In this document: positions 46,501 to 54,700 of the stretch, one piece after another | Layout: each line of letters begins with the position of its first letter | How positions within the stretch are numbered: the stretch's first letter is position 1 | Assembly: GCA_963812045.1 (NCBI GenBank) | Contig: CAWETF010000005.1 | Coordinates: forward strand, 682,001 to 746,000 | From: Smithella sp963812045 | Lineage (GTDB): Bacteria > Desulfobacterota > Syntrophia > Syntrophales > Smithellaceae | Direction of reading: 5' to 3' | Length of the DNA: 64,000 nt | Notes under the pieces: generated by a model | The model's database searches: none | Told to the model about the DNA's origin: nothing | The model's input: the letters and a program-made list of their open reading frames with translations, nothing else | Translations under genes and position numbers: made by a program

Positions 46501-49500
46501 CACCCTGCGAAACGGGTCCCATCCCGGCATCAACGAACATTTCAACGGATTTATTGGCACCGGCATTGCTTCCCGACATGACAACAGTTTGTTGGGCAAC
46601 CGGTGTATAGGGCTGTGACAATTGCGGCGCATATATCTTAACAGTAGCATTATTTGAAGACTGACTTTCATTACTATACGTATCAAGCGCGGTCACTGAA
46701 TAAATATAATCGCCTTCAGCAAGTCCGTTATCCTGATATGCAGTACTTTTTAAAATCGATGTATTAACTTGTGTCTTCTCGCCGTCGCCGTATATTCTAT
46801 AGACATTATATCCATTAAGATCTGTCTCCTGATTTGCACTCCAGACCAGAGAAACATCGGCGCCTTTTACCGATGCCTTGAGATTAACAGGAGCCGCAGG
46901 GGCCGTCAAATCGGTGTAATTCAGAGTTACGGACATTGGCGAAGGATCAACATTCCCGGTTTTATCCGTAGCGACCGCGCGTACATTGTAATTACCGTAA
47001 GTCAATCCGAGAACAACCGGATCAATGTACGTGACAAAAGGCGTTTTGGTTATTGCACTGCCGAGATTAATCCATGTTGTATCCTGAACTTTCTTATATT
47101 GGAACTGAACCGATGCTATATCCAGATCAGGTGACTCGCCCCGAATCAGTGTTTTATTCTGGAACTTCGCCGTATCCAAAGGTTCTGTTATCGTAATATG
47201 AGGCGCATGAGTATCTATATTAACCTCAATCGTGTTAGAGGGATCGCTTGTATTTCCCGCTTGGTCCATTGCCACAAGATAATATTTAAATTTGCCGTCG
47301 GGCAGCGCCTTATCCACATAAGTTGTTCCTGTCAGCATATAGGGTTTGAGATTACCCACGACAATGCCTGTTACATTGGCTAATTGATCATTTCTGTATA
47401 ACAAATAACCGGCAAGATCAGATTCCGTGTTCGCCTTCCAGGTCAATGTCACATCAGAACCGTTGGGTACCGCCGTCAAAAGAAAAGGAGCTACCGGTGG
47501 CGTATTGTCGACAATTATACCTACCTGATATGTTGCTGCATTGCCGTTTATATCTTCACCTTCCAGTTTTATCGTATAAACGCCATCGGGAGAACTCATG
47601 GTATCCCACTGCGCAAGAGAACCGTAATTGACAGGTACGGGTGATGTTCTTATCAGATTCCACGACACAGGTGCCGAACCCTGACCGATATAAACCTGAT
47701 ACTGTTTAAAATCATCGGCGCTGAACGCAGTGCCTTTAATATCAACAAGACTGCTTACCCTGGCACCGTCAACAGGCGAACTTATTCTGACGGCCGGCGG
47801 CGTGAGATCAATTTTAATTGCCACTTCATTGGAAGATTTGCTTTCATTACCTGCAAGATCAACAGCCTTGACCGTATACTTGTAAGTGCCTTCCTTAAGA
47901 TTGGATTCAGTGAAGGTTATCGCCGTTAAAATTTCCGAATTAACCTTTTGTCCATCTCTATACAGGTTATAACCCGCCAGATCCGTTTCCGTGTTTTTTG
48001 TCCAGTTGAAAGACGCGTCTGTTTTATTAACGATATTGCCCGATAATACAGGAACTGAAGGCGGCGTGGTATCCACCTTTACCTGCACTTTTGTTTCCGA
48101 TTGTTGTCCGACTTTGTCCTTCGCAGTCAAACGAATGCAATAATCGCCGTCTGCTGGAATCGTCTGCCATATTCCCAGCGAACTGCCTTTTACCGAAACT
48201 GAAGATTTCTGGAAGGAAACCCATTTAAAGGCGCTGCCGCACTGGCCTTCGGACATTTCCAGCGTATAATTATCAAGATTAGTGTCGAAAGCTGTTCCCT
48301 GGATATCAACCGCAGATTTGACATAATCACCGTTTTTCAATGATGTAATGGATGTATCCGGCGGCGTGTTATCAATGATAATCTTGACTTTCGCTTCACC
48401 TGTCCATCCTGCCTTATCCTGGGCATAAAGCGATAATGTGTATAGCCCATCGGGCACATCGTCATTCTTACCGACCTTCCATGAATAAATTTGAGAACTA
48501 TCGGGAATCGTATTTCCCGTAAGAAGCTCCGTCCATTGCGCGGGACTGTCACCTGCTCCGTAACGCACACTGTATTTATCTAGATTTTTCTCAACAATAC
48601 TGCCTGTAACGTTAATAACATTATTGCTCGAACCGTAATACTCGCCGTTCTTTGGAGTATTCAAAACAACACTGGGCGGTGTTTTATCCACAGTGAAAGT
48701 AGTATTTTTCACTGTGATATTTTCCGCATTGTCTTTGGCGCTTATATTCAGTGTGTATTTTCCTTCCGGAAGTTCTGTCAGCGTTCCGAAAATATAATTT
48801 TGCCTGTTCTGGTTGCCGGCATCGATTGAAATATTGCCGCCGTCACCTGTATAAGAAATCGAATATTCCCTGATATTATTATCAGCAATTGTTCCTGTGA
48901 CCGAAAATGTATTGTACTTCAAATATGAATCACTGAGAGGTTGTTTAATATCAATCGTCGGACTTGTTACATCCACCGCAACGGTAACCGCTTCAGCCTG
49001 TGTTACGGAAGTATTTGAAGAAAGCGCGGCGGTCAATCTGACTTTATAATATCCGTCGGGAACAACCACACCCGCGTCATTATTACCGTCCCAGGTATAA
49101 GTATAAATTCCCGCCGATTGCGTCGTTGCATAATTTCTTTGAATTGCATCGGTCGCGTCCAATATTTCTATCTTTATCTGGCAGGTGTCAGTCAATTCAT
49201 AATTTACTACCGTCGTATCAAGCTTTCCGTCATTATTGGGCGAGAAAAGCGCAGGCGTGGCACCCAGATTCTTGATGAGAGTTTTTCTTTGCCCAAGATT
49301 AAGTGTAACGCTCGTGATGCTCTGATTGCCGACACTGTCATTTGCCGTAAGTCTCAGTGTCCATGTTCCTTCAAGGCCAAATGTATTCCATTTACCGAGA
49401 ATATCATTATTGACTGGATTTTTACCCGATGAAATCTGTACCCAGTTATCAGGATTGTCACCCTGACCCGCTTCAAGGATATAATTCACAAAATGAATAT

Positions 49501-50623
49501 CATCCACTGTACCTTTTATTTCAACGATATTACCCAGATCATCCTGTGCTTGCGGATACGTTATCACCGTTGCAGGAGGCGTATTATCAACTTCCACCAT
49601 TACCGATTTTGAATTGACATTGCCGCAGGAATCCATGGCGTCAATTTCAATATTGTATTTGCCGTCGGGCACAGCTACGCCGTTATCATCCATTCCATTC
49701 CATATTATAGATTCCGCACCTTCAACATGTTGAAGACCTGTTGCTATTGTTCCTATTGGGGACTGATCAGGAATAAACGTATCGTCATCCTGCTTTGATA
49801 AATGAAATACCTTGGCATCCACTGTTGCGTATTTTTCTATATCAAATGTTGCAGTAACGTTGTCAAATATGCCGTCTCCATTCGGGGAGAACAAAGATTT
49901 ATCGGCGGAAAGATCGATCTTCATAGTTCTATCAAAAGTGAAATTTGTTGCATAACAGCTCGTATTTCCATTGATATCAGTAACTTTTAAAAGGAGAGAA
50001 TATTCACCATCTTTTAGCCCATCAACAGCCCAAGCACCTGCACCTAATTGCCCTTTCGTTTGGCTTTCACCTGTAATAGGTGTTAATTCAACTTCAGCTT
50101 TACCATTTTCATTTGAAATTACGCGTGTTAATGCTTCTTTCCATAAATCAGGATTTTCCCCCTCGCCATAATAAATCTCAAAATTCTGAACTTTGATGTT
50201 GTCAGATGCTTCACCATAAATCGGAATACCATACCAATCTCCTAATGAATCTGAATAATTTCTAATACATACTTTGGATGATTTTGCGGGATATTCTATT
50301 TTTGCAACAGGGCTGATACGATCAACTATAAGATAAGAAGAATATGATATTGTCTTAATATCACCATTAGTATCCAGATCTCTCCATTCGAGTGCCGCCG
50401 ATATCTGATATGCACCTTCCGGTAAAGATGACGTATCAAATGTAAAATCATTTTCGTATAATTCAGTATGAACTTCATTAAGATTAAGCTGTGCGATAAT
50501 TTCAGGACCCGTCGGTTTTTGAATATAATATGTTATTCTTTCATAGGATGTTCTGTGAGAATAGCGAGGATAATCATCAGTATCCTCATAAGCACCGATA
50601 GGAATAGTCATAGAAAATGTCAT
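37523..50623 (-). CDS. giant secreted multidomain protein, C-terminal 4,366 residues
   Basis: Main part of a giant surface protein. In order: Ig-like and FlgD-type modules with FSPNGDG; many Ig and fibronectin-III-like repeats (DLAGYNLYRDG); an F5/8 type C carbohydrate-binding-like domain (about 1470-1585); a TolB/PD40-type propeller (about 1890-2200); a CARDB domain (about 2230-2340); OmpL47-like repeats flanking eight near-identical 84-residue Ig-like repeats (about 2765-3435); and an unrecognised 500-residue end. It has no membrane anchor or LPXTG motif. The ATG at 50623 has no Shine-Dalgarno, and the same frame is open upstream, so this is not an independent gene but the continuation of the frames at 50629-56722 after a one-base shift near 50695. 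Confidence 0.85.
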   Translation of the reverse strand: MTFSMTIPIGAYEDTDDYPRYSHRTSYERITYYIQKPTGPEIIAQLNLNEVHTELYENDFTFDTSSLPEGAYQISAALEWRDLDTNGDIKTISYSSYLIVDRISPVAKIEYPAKSSKVCIRNYSDSLGDWYGIPIYGEASDNIKVQNFEIYYGEGENPDLWKEALTRVISNENGKAEVELTPITGESQTKGQLGAGAWAVDGLKDGEYSLLLKVTDINGNTSCYATNFTFDRTMKIDLSADKSLFSPNGDGIFDNVTATFDIEKYATVDAKVFHLSKQDDDTFIPDQSPIGTIATGLQHVEGAESIIWNGMDDNGVAVPDGKYNIEIDAMDSCGNVNSKSVMVEVDNTPPATVITYPQAQDDLGNIVEIKGTVDDIHFVNYILEAGQGDNPDNWVQISSGKNPVNNDILGKWNTFGLEGTWTLRLTANDSVGNQSITSVTLNLGQRKTLIKNLGATPALFSPNNDGKLDTTVVNYELTDTCQIKIEILDATDAIQRNYATTQSAGIYTYTWDGNNDAGVVVPDGYYKVRLTAALSSNTSVTQAEAVTVAVDVTSPTIDIKQPLSDSYLKYNTFSVTGTIADNNIREYSISYTGDGGNISIDAGNQNRQNYIFGTLTELPEGKYTLNISAKDNAENITVKNTTFTVDKTPPSVVLNTPKNGEYYGSSNNVINVTGSIVEKNLDKYSVRYGAGDSPAQWTELLTGNTIPDSSQIYSWKVGKNDDVPDGLYTLSLYAQDKAGWTGEAKVKIIIDNTPPDTSITSLKNGDYVKSAVDIQGTAFDTNLDNYTLEMSEGQCGSAFKWVSFQKSSVSVKGSSLGIWQTIPADGDYCIRLTAKDKVGQQSETKVQVKVDTTPPSVPVLSGNIVNKTDASFNWTKNTETDLAGYNLYRDGQKVNSEILTAITFTESNLKEGTYKYTVKAVDLAGNESKSSNEVAIKIDLTPPAVRISSPVDGARVSSLVDIKGTAFSADDFKQYQVYIGQGSAPVSWNLIRTSPVPVNYGSLAQWDTMSSPDGVYTIKLEGEDINGNAATYQVGIIVDNTPPVAPFLLTAVPNGSDVTLTWKANTESDLAGYLLYRNDQLANVTGIVVGNLKPYMLTGTTYVDKALPDGKFKYYLVAMDQAGNTSDPSNTIEVNIDTHAPHITITEPLDTAKFQNKTLIRGESPDLDIASVQFQYKKVQDTTWINLGSAITKTPFVTYIDPVVLGLTYGNYNVRAVATDKTGNVDPSPMSVTLNYTDLTAPAAPVNLKASVKGADVSLVWSANQETDLNGYNVYRIYGDGEKTQVNTSILKSTAYQDNGLAEGDYIYSVTALDTYSNESQSSNNATVKIYAPQLSQPYTPVAQQTVVMSGSNAGANKSVEMFVDAGMGPVSQGVFPADAQGKFNISGLNLLLGENKITGTAKDTDGNISKTSDAIYVVADEVPSAPTGLISLAQNYCAVLTWNQNPESNISGYNLYSNGIKINASLPVTTGSVTASYIWNSYPPQNAFDGNSSTYWISYNSVSEESPAWWEIDLPSSELINHVEINWLSQGDGTVYGGKNYEVQVWSGHAWITHNRVTDNTSAQNVFDFSPSYRTDKIRIYITGAQNPYYLGLTEVNINKDNLITQTNYNDLNLTDGRYKYKVTAVDYYGFESVPSDEIQATIGDVVPPNAPQNLVAVASDSNVILNWDANTEQDLAGYAVYRQNGADWIRLNGDALISTNNYTDTGLANGTYIYRVTAIDMVNNESLPSNEAQAVVYIAPPQPPINLSISLLQDGSLNAMWSYSGQLPSGYNLYRSTISGGPYVKVNDNLIIANSFSDVKNLTKNTTYYYVVTALDAFDNESNYSSESAGTTSNIVYSTKPVIYYPTVSGVPITLYTNITDISGNAKYGSTVDLFNNDTFIGEVSASEKDDVRNIVLDGVDGLLNVSPDEKMALYIKNNSVWLKDLTDSSVKQIPALTKLPPVWSPDSTQIAIINSDNRVSLYDIKTGVSTALTSDNDVYEQPTSWSSDGSKIAYVRVSKSDNSSNIWIKNLNNGELKQITTSGSLISAQIKISPDGTKIAYFENDGIFVINLEDLNVIQIDSQTDAYSFNWSPDSKKIAYVSIINTPNSIRIADVEANALYSEIYSPDNQSNVSNPIWSPDGQSIMFVQNNQGVYSVSEVVIDSGEFNTIIPEISELNYIDWKKSGDIVYFSQNILNFVSRDGQFNFKDVELIEGENKFYAIASDAFGNQSTPSDDITVIYKNTSTTPDLAITADDISIYPPYPKPGDKVSIYVSPRNTGAVDVANVDVAIYLQTGDTWKLLNYETISSIAAGTSQLLHYELSDLPVGVSTVFVSVDPENTISEISEDNNTASKDIVVMEQNGVVMTTTLDAAQYTAVQDVNISVDLKNSGEGVNATLLVDIEDENGGIAAQLSSVDVAMPYASANNFSFVWNTAGTFDGKYRVHSILKANGAVVAENTSPFSILPDINVQSFITTDKTSYGSNENVSINASVTNSSKNHIIANLIARIKITDASGNILFTEDKNLTNILNGSSNNVGSIWITGNSNSGTYGASIEIILDNQIVSAKTTSFTIDSFVQITGSITAVSPSVVFGSNEVFNYSIQNSGNIALSGLDVKVLIIDPDSQSILSTGENILDLIISAVLPGNYSVSTQGYLLKTYKAVLQYTYNGVTKNIATTTFTVKDGLPPVITTVSPLADKVYGSQINLTVNATDDSSGVDKVEYRIDSGDWKLLPVADASVGRYSTTWNASLTDEGRHVVGFRATDKAGNVSNSSNVNITVNLTPLVVQVTSPANNTYVNTPNITVTGTISEAVQTLTVNGVAAQITGTTFTLSNVALATGVNNINVVATDQAGNTGTATVVVILDTTAPIIQIATPANSSNLNTPVITLTGTVNEAVQSVMVNGVAAQITDTNFTLSGINLTEGMNNIRVEATDLAGNLGVATISVTLDTTLPIVQITSPVNNSYLSTPGITVTGTISETTQSVTVNGVAAQITGTTFTLSGVTLVDGLNNITVKATDLATNVGSATINVILDTTPPVVQISTPANSSNVNTPVITVTGTVNEAVQAVTVNGIAAQIMDRAFTLSGVTIAEGLNNVKVEATDLAGNIGTTTAVVTLDTALPMVQIASPINNSYVNTPNITVTGTVSKTVQTVTVNGVAAQVSGTNYALTGVSLTEGANNTITVEATDLAGNKGTASITVNLDTAAPIIQITSPANNSYINTPIITLTGNVNETVTSVKVNGVDAQISGNNFILTGISLTEGANAITVEATDLAGNKAAASITVNLDTAAPVVQITSPINNSYLNTPTITVTGMVSEAVQSVTVNGTPAQVTGTNFSLGGVSLADGSNSITVEATDLAGNKGTASVTVILDTTPPVIQITSETDNTYLNTSNVTITGTVSETVQSVTINGVAAQVNGTIYTVTGISLSEGVNTITVKTTDLAGNVGTASIIINLDIKPPVITPVSPLTGKIYGSQVDLTVTATDDSSGLDKVEYKIDSGDWKLLPVADVSTGKYSITWSTVKTDEGSHTVNFRASDKAGNFSNSPDVNITVDLTPPVVTVISPTADKIYGTQVNLTVTATDTASGVDKVEYKIDSGDWKQLTIIDLSTGKYSATWNTVKSDEGSHTVSFRATDKVGNISNLSTVNIVIDLTPPGAPAIISPANNSTLTTNIVDINGTAEAGSIVTMVLAGATTNTQADTTTGAFLFKGVNLISGTNTFAFTTTDKAGNVSAQTNYTLTGIFVTSGISVNKSKYTINENLVATSSVTNTSTSGVLQNLILRLIISNSQGATVFTEDKQIANIDPQKTIQIISNWNTAVNPVGMYVVKINIINGTNVLSSSNTSFEILGTSITGDGMSGAVTVKPDYVYTGDNENINYAIANNGNEDVTVLNYNIKVIDQNQNVKKVFSNQQAITKGGTIAASSIVSTTGYSAGIYTVKLEVKTAAMADFKTISATTFEVKAGMEITKAIPDNINILVWVNKKCNTLQGVFDISCLCDDDKNSVRNDLLEKALKDASVSYYIVYNKSDFQRELRNSSFTDYMILGDRYVLDENYADELREQVYAGKGLVSSLYVKYGEPGPPVSGALWAGYLLLSHYTIDLNNTVIATGGSFVASGKTTNVIAYTDSIIAGRIRTILNSPAILLNNYGQGKSVYYAFDLGETINDQNYGQLSSLINNSIIYAHKSSVVDSFPTHQLVPVEVKIKSLGSSLDLKVKETYPSQIKIYDPAGNIWITDNPWISDVHVDSYATNYFRYYALTPDTQGTYTLQTDIGYQAGSDFQIYKSLNTQITVGNFSTTVLTDNIITSLKALKVSLLEKLTVYSAVQYMESVKNRNNNQTGTKAVYESDMSDILKALDAVMILTSCDTKQVRLMMDMLLRTYESKYYLE
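40310..42330 (-). repeat. eight tandem 252-bp Ig-like repeats in the giant gene
   Basis: Each unit encodes about 84 residues beginning like PVVQITSPINNSYLNTP and ending EATDLAGN then a short strand and LDTTP. Conserved inner blocks are ITVTGTVSEAVQSVTVNG and AAQITGT. Units differ by substitutions rather than length. OmpL47-like modules with the shared block WKLLPVAD flank the array on both sides. Confidence 0.88.
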
Positions 50624-50628
50624 TTTTG

Positions 50629-51726
50629 CTAAATTAGCTTGGCTATTGCATTGATTATTGGAAGAATACGCAATTTCAAGTTGAGGAAATAAGGGGGTAA
50701 TTTAACACATGATCCTTGATCTACTGGATACTCAATTACGTTGCTTATATATATATTACCGGTCTTACCCACGCCCTGCATTCTTATAAAATATTGGCCA
50801 CCTGCATCTGCATAATCGGGAACTGGTAGAATACTTACGTAACCCTTTTGAGGAATATCATCACCATTTTTCACATCGAGAGTTTTATAAGTTGACCATA
50901 TTGGTGTCTTACTTTCAGGAGAAATCATTATTTCCAGCGATTCCAGTGGCTCTGGAAGATCTATAATGCCTGCCTTTAAACATGGTTGAATAAAAAATGA
51001 CCTGCTATATGCAAGCGTATTGGAATAATGATCCTGTCCATTACTATCTATAGCTTTAATTCTGAAGGCAGATACATTATTATCGCTAAATTTGGACGTA
51101 TCCCATTCAAAGTGAATACCGTCGGATTCCTCAGTAGCCACAGCCGATGTATCATACCAGTTACCGCTTGAAGCATCTTGATATTGAAGTTTTATATCAA
51201 TCAACGACGTCCTTAAAGTTTCTATAGCTTTTATTTTATGAACTGCAGAGTTAATATGTTCGGGGCCAATCTGAAACGATGCCATTATAATACCACCTAA
51301 ATATCGCAGGAATGTGAACTTGGTATTATCCCAGGCATCGAAGATGATTTTCTCTTCAAGAAACTCAGAAACGGATATGCTTTTATTACCCGCAAAATCT
51401 TCAGCTACCATTCTAAATTTTTTGCCAACTAACCATTTGAGATCATTATCGGCATATCTCTGTATATATTCATCCAATATTGGATTCATATTTGGATTGC
51501 CATTCTCATCCTTACGCAAAAGATTACTGTAGTCTTGAGAATATTCAGACCATTCCGTCGGATTATCACCTACACCATATTCAATTTTCCAATACTTCAG
51601 TTCTTTGTCGTAAGCATGTCCAGTCAAATGGCTAACTGTCTGCCGACTGCCAACCTCTATAAAGATCCTGATATACATCGGCACCAGTGAAGCCCTGTTT
51701 AAGTGCAACATCAAGTCCGGTGTCAC
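50629..51726 (-). CDS. giant secreted protein, middle segment in shifted frame
   Basis: 365 codons lying between and partly overlapping the two large parts, in a different frame. The content belongs to the same protein: HAYDKELKYWKIEYGVGDNP is the Ig-type signature repeated elsewhere in the giant gene. The initiator would be GTG with no Shine-Dalgarno. Joining needs one base removed near 51658 (an extra T in GATCTTTATAG) and one base added in the C5 run at 50693-50697. After both corrections the reading continues PQLEIAYSSNNQ into the C-terminal part. The outer segments are in the same frame, so the two shifts cancel. Confidence 0.7.
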   Translation of the reverse strand: MTPDLMLHLNRASLVPMYIRIFIEVGSRQTVSHLTGHAYDKELKYWKIEYGVGDNPTEWSEYSQDYSNLLRKDENGNPNMNPILDEYIQRYADNDLKWLVGKKFRMVAEDFAGNKSISVSEFLEEKIIFDAWDNTKFTFLRYLGGIIMASFQIGPEHINSAVHKIKAIETLRTSLIDIKLQYQDASSGNWYDTSAVATEESDGIHFEWDTSKFSDNNVSAFRIKAIDSNGQDHYSNTLAYSRSFFIQPCLKAGIIDLPEPLESLEIMISPESKTPIWSTYKTLDVKNGDDIPQKGYVSILPVPDYADAGGQYFIRMQGVGKTGNIYISNVIEYPVDQGSCVKLPPYFLNLKLRILPIINAIAKLI

Positions 51727-54700
51727 TTGGACTGAACATTGTAGTCAATTCAACATTGACATCGGGCGGAGTATTATCCACTTTTACATAGAAATCATAA
51801 TCAAACACCTGTATTCTATAATCTCCGTCAGCTACAACATTACCATTATTGTCACGGCCATCCCATGTAATATAGTCATCCATCGGCGTCGTGTAATCTT
51901 TTAAATATGTGCGGATTATATTATTATTCGCGTCAAAAATATTAAATTCCAAATGAACAGGTTCCAGAACCGAGTAATGCAATTCCGTGTAATCCTGTAT
52001 GCCGTCACCGTTCGGCGAAATAATATCTAACGTCTTGTAATAATTTACGACACTGGCTGAAAGCCCCCACGTCACTCGTTTTCTATCCCATTTTACATTT
52101 CCGGCTTTGTCCCAAGCGGTGAGCTTTACATAAAATACGCCTTCATAAGGCGGAACCCAGGTTGTAAAAACATCGTTGATAACGGAAACATCTGACGGAG
52201 GTTTGACAAGATTCCATACATCGGGATTTTGCGCATCGGCATATTCGAGTTGGTATCCCTCAAAATTCAGATCTGCTGCCGTTCCTCTCAATATAACAGC
52301 GGATTTTTCTTTCTTTACCTGTAAATCGACAGTGAGATTAAGTAAAGAACTGATCGCCCAGATGTCTTGATACGCTCTTCCATAGCATGCGCTTGATTCA
52401 TCCACGACTTGCGTATATGTGATGTACCGGCTGAACGGCGACAGCGTAAGATTGTCAACATCTTTATCAGGTAATAAATATGTTTTTGTTCCTTCATTAG
52501 AATCAATAACAAACATCAAACCATTGTCATTTTTACTTAGCAAAGAAATATTATCTGATATCCACTGCAATCCACTTCCCCCATCGTTAGAACATGAAGA
52601 ACCATCACTGGATGAAGCAGAATTGCCGGCATTTATAAGAATAGTTTGAGTTGCAAAACTCTCCACGGATGGTGATTGGTTTGAAGAATTCATCTCCTCA
52701 TTTGCGTTTAATACAAGAAGTGCTTCATTTCCGGAAGGTAAGTTTTCCCATTGCAAATCTATTGTTGCATTATAAGCATCCGCAACAGAGCTGTCCTGCG
52801 AAATAATTTTATCTAGGATGTCTTCGCCGGTAACTGCATTAACAGCTTTCGATGGTTTATAATACGTGCCGTCTACGGAAAGCGCCACATAATCAATATG
52901 CGCGGCATCCATTCCCTTCTGTATGATTCTTACAGTGAAAGGACTATTCCCGCTTTTGTATTGAGGCGACAAATCAATGCTTTGCGTTTCATAGGAAGAA
53001 TTGTAATGTATCACGCCTCTTTCAGTCCATGAATCACCATCCGGCGTGTAAATATGATACGATTCGGGGCAGAAACTTATATCCACGCACTCAGATGTAC
53101 TAATTAATTTCTTGATCCTGGTTTTCAGATCAATAACTACAAGGTACTGTTTATAGTAATTATTCTTGATTTTTTCATACCCGTCATCATAAAAGGCAAT
53201 TTTTGAACTGTCCGGTGACCAACTGAGTGATTTTAGAATTAAAGAACCATCCCAATTCCAGCACTTTGGTGCAGCTGATTCATGAAGTGTATAAACATTA
53301 CCGGCTCTGTCCGCCATTTTTACATAGGACTTTTCATAAGTAACATCTGTAAATGCAACTGTGGATTTATCGGGGCTGAAAGAAACATCTGTTGCCCTGC
53401 CGGATAAATTTATATCATTACCGGTACCATTGATATCCATAAGCCATAGCATTCTGTCAGAATGTAAAACTATAATTTTTTGATCGCCAAACCATTCTAG
53501 TCTATTGACACTTGACCAATCCTCAAATGCCATTACATTCTGTTTATTACTTCCGATATCCTTTATTTTTATCGCTGTATAGTCGGAATTAATATAAGCT
53601 ATCTTTGTGCTATCAGATGACCACACAAGATAGCTACTATCTATATTTGAATCTAATTTTACTTTCCCGGTACCGTCCGGTTTAATCATCCATAATTCAT
53701 TATTTATACTGTAAGCAATATACCCGCTGTTAGTCGACCATTTTGTACGACCAATATATCTTGACGTTGATACATCATTTGAATCGAGCTGTTTTAAATT
53801 ACGGCCATCGCGATCAACGACCCATAACTGATTTACGCCATTGCTCCAATTTTGTTTTTCCGTTTTATTCAAAATAATGGCAATCTGATTTCCATCAGGT
53901 GACAATTCATATCCTATTGAATAATCATAATCGGATTTCTGATCCGACCATTCCGCGGGAATGACCCGAACAATATCCTGACCGTCGGATGAAATAGAAT
54001 ATAACCCCGAAGGATATTCCGGCGCATTACCGTTTGTTGAGGATAACTGACCTAAAATGCCGCTTTCATCGGGAAACCATCGCCAGCTATCGAGATCGGG
54101 CAACATGCACGTCAGATTATTATTCAGAAAATATTTTGTGCCCAAAGCTTTTGCAAGAGATGACTGATTATTATCAACAATAACTGCCAAGTTACCAAGA
54201 ATATTATTGCTCGCGTTAACAATCTTAAACTGATACTGCCCGTCATTAACAACAACGCCATCTGTGTTGCGTCCGTCCCATGTTATATTGCCTCCTGTCG
54301 TATTTTCCAGTTCGCCGCCGGTGAATTCTCTGACCGTCTCTCCATTTTCATTAACAACAATCACTTTCACGGTTTGTTGCGTGCTCAATCTAAAGAAAAA
54401 TTGTGTACTGTCTTTTATTCCATCACCATTTGGGGATATATATTGTTCCGTTAGCCATAAATTGGCATCCTGCACACCGAGTGATTTTGAAGCAGTGTTA
54501 TTATCTTTACTGCTTTCAACGATCAAATTATCAGGATCAACAACAATTGTTATGGAATGCGCTCCCTTCTTTCCCGTTGTGCTGTAGGAAATAGTCGCAG
54601 TACCCTGAGAATTGCCGGCGATTACCGGGATAGTCTGAGTGCCGATAACGGCGCCGCTTTCTGATGCTTTCACGACCACATTGTTCGCCGCCTGCTGGCC

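Noticed and set aside
50629..51726. Programmed ribosomal frameshifting in the giant gene
   Set aside because: Two opposite shifts would be required; neither site shows a slippery heptamer with a downstream stimulator, whereas both are at short base runs where indel error or mutation is common.
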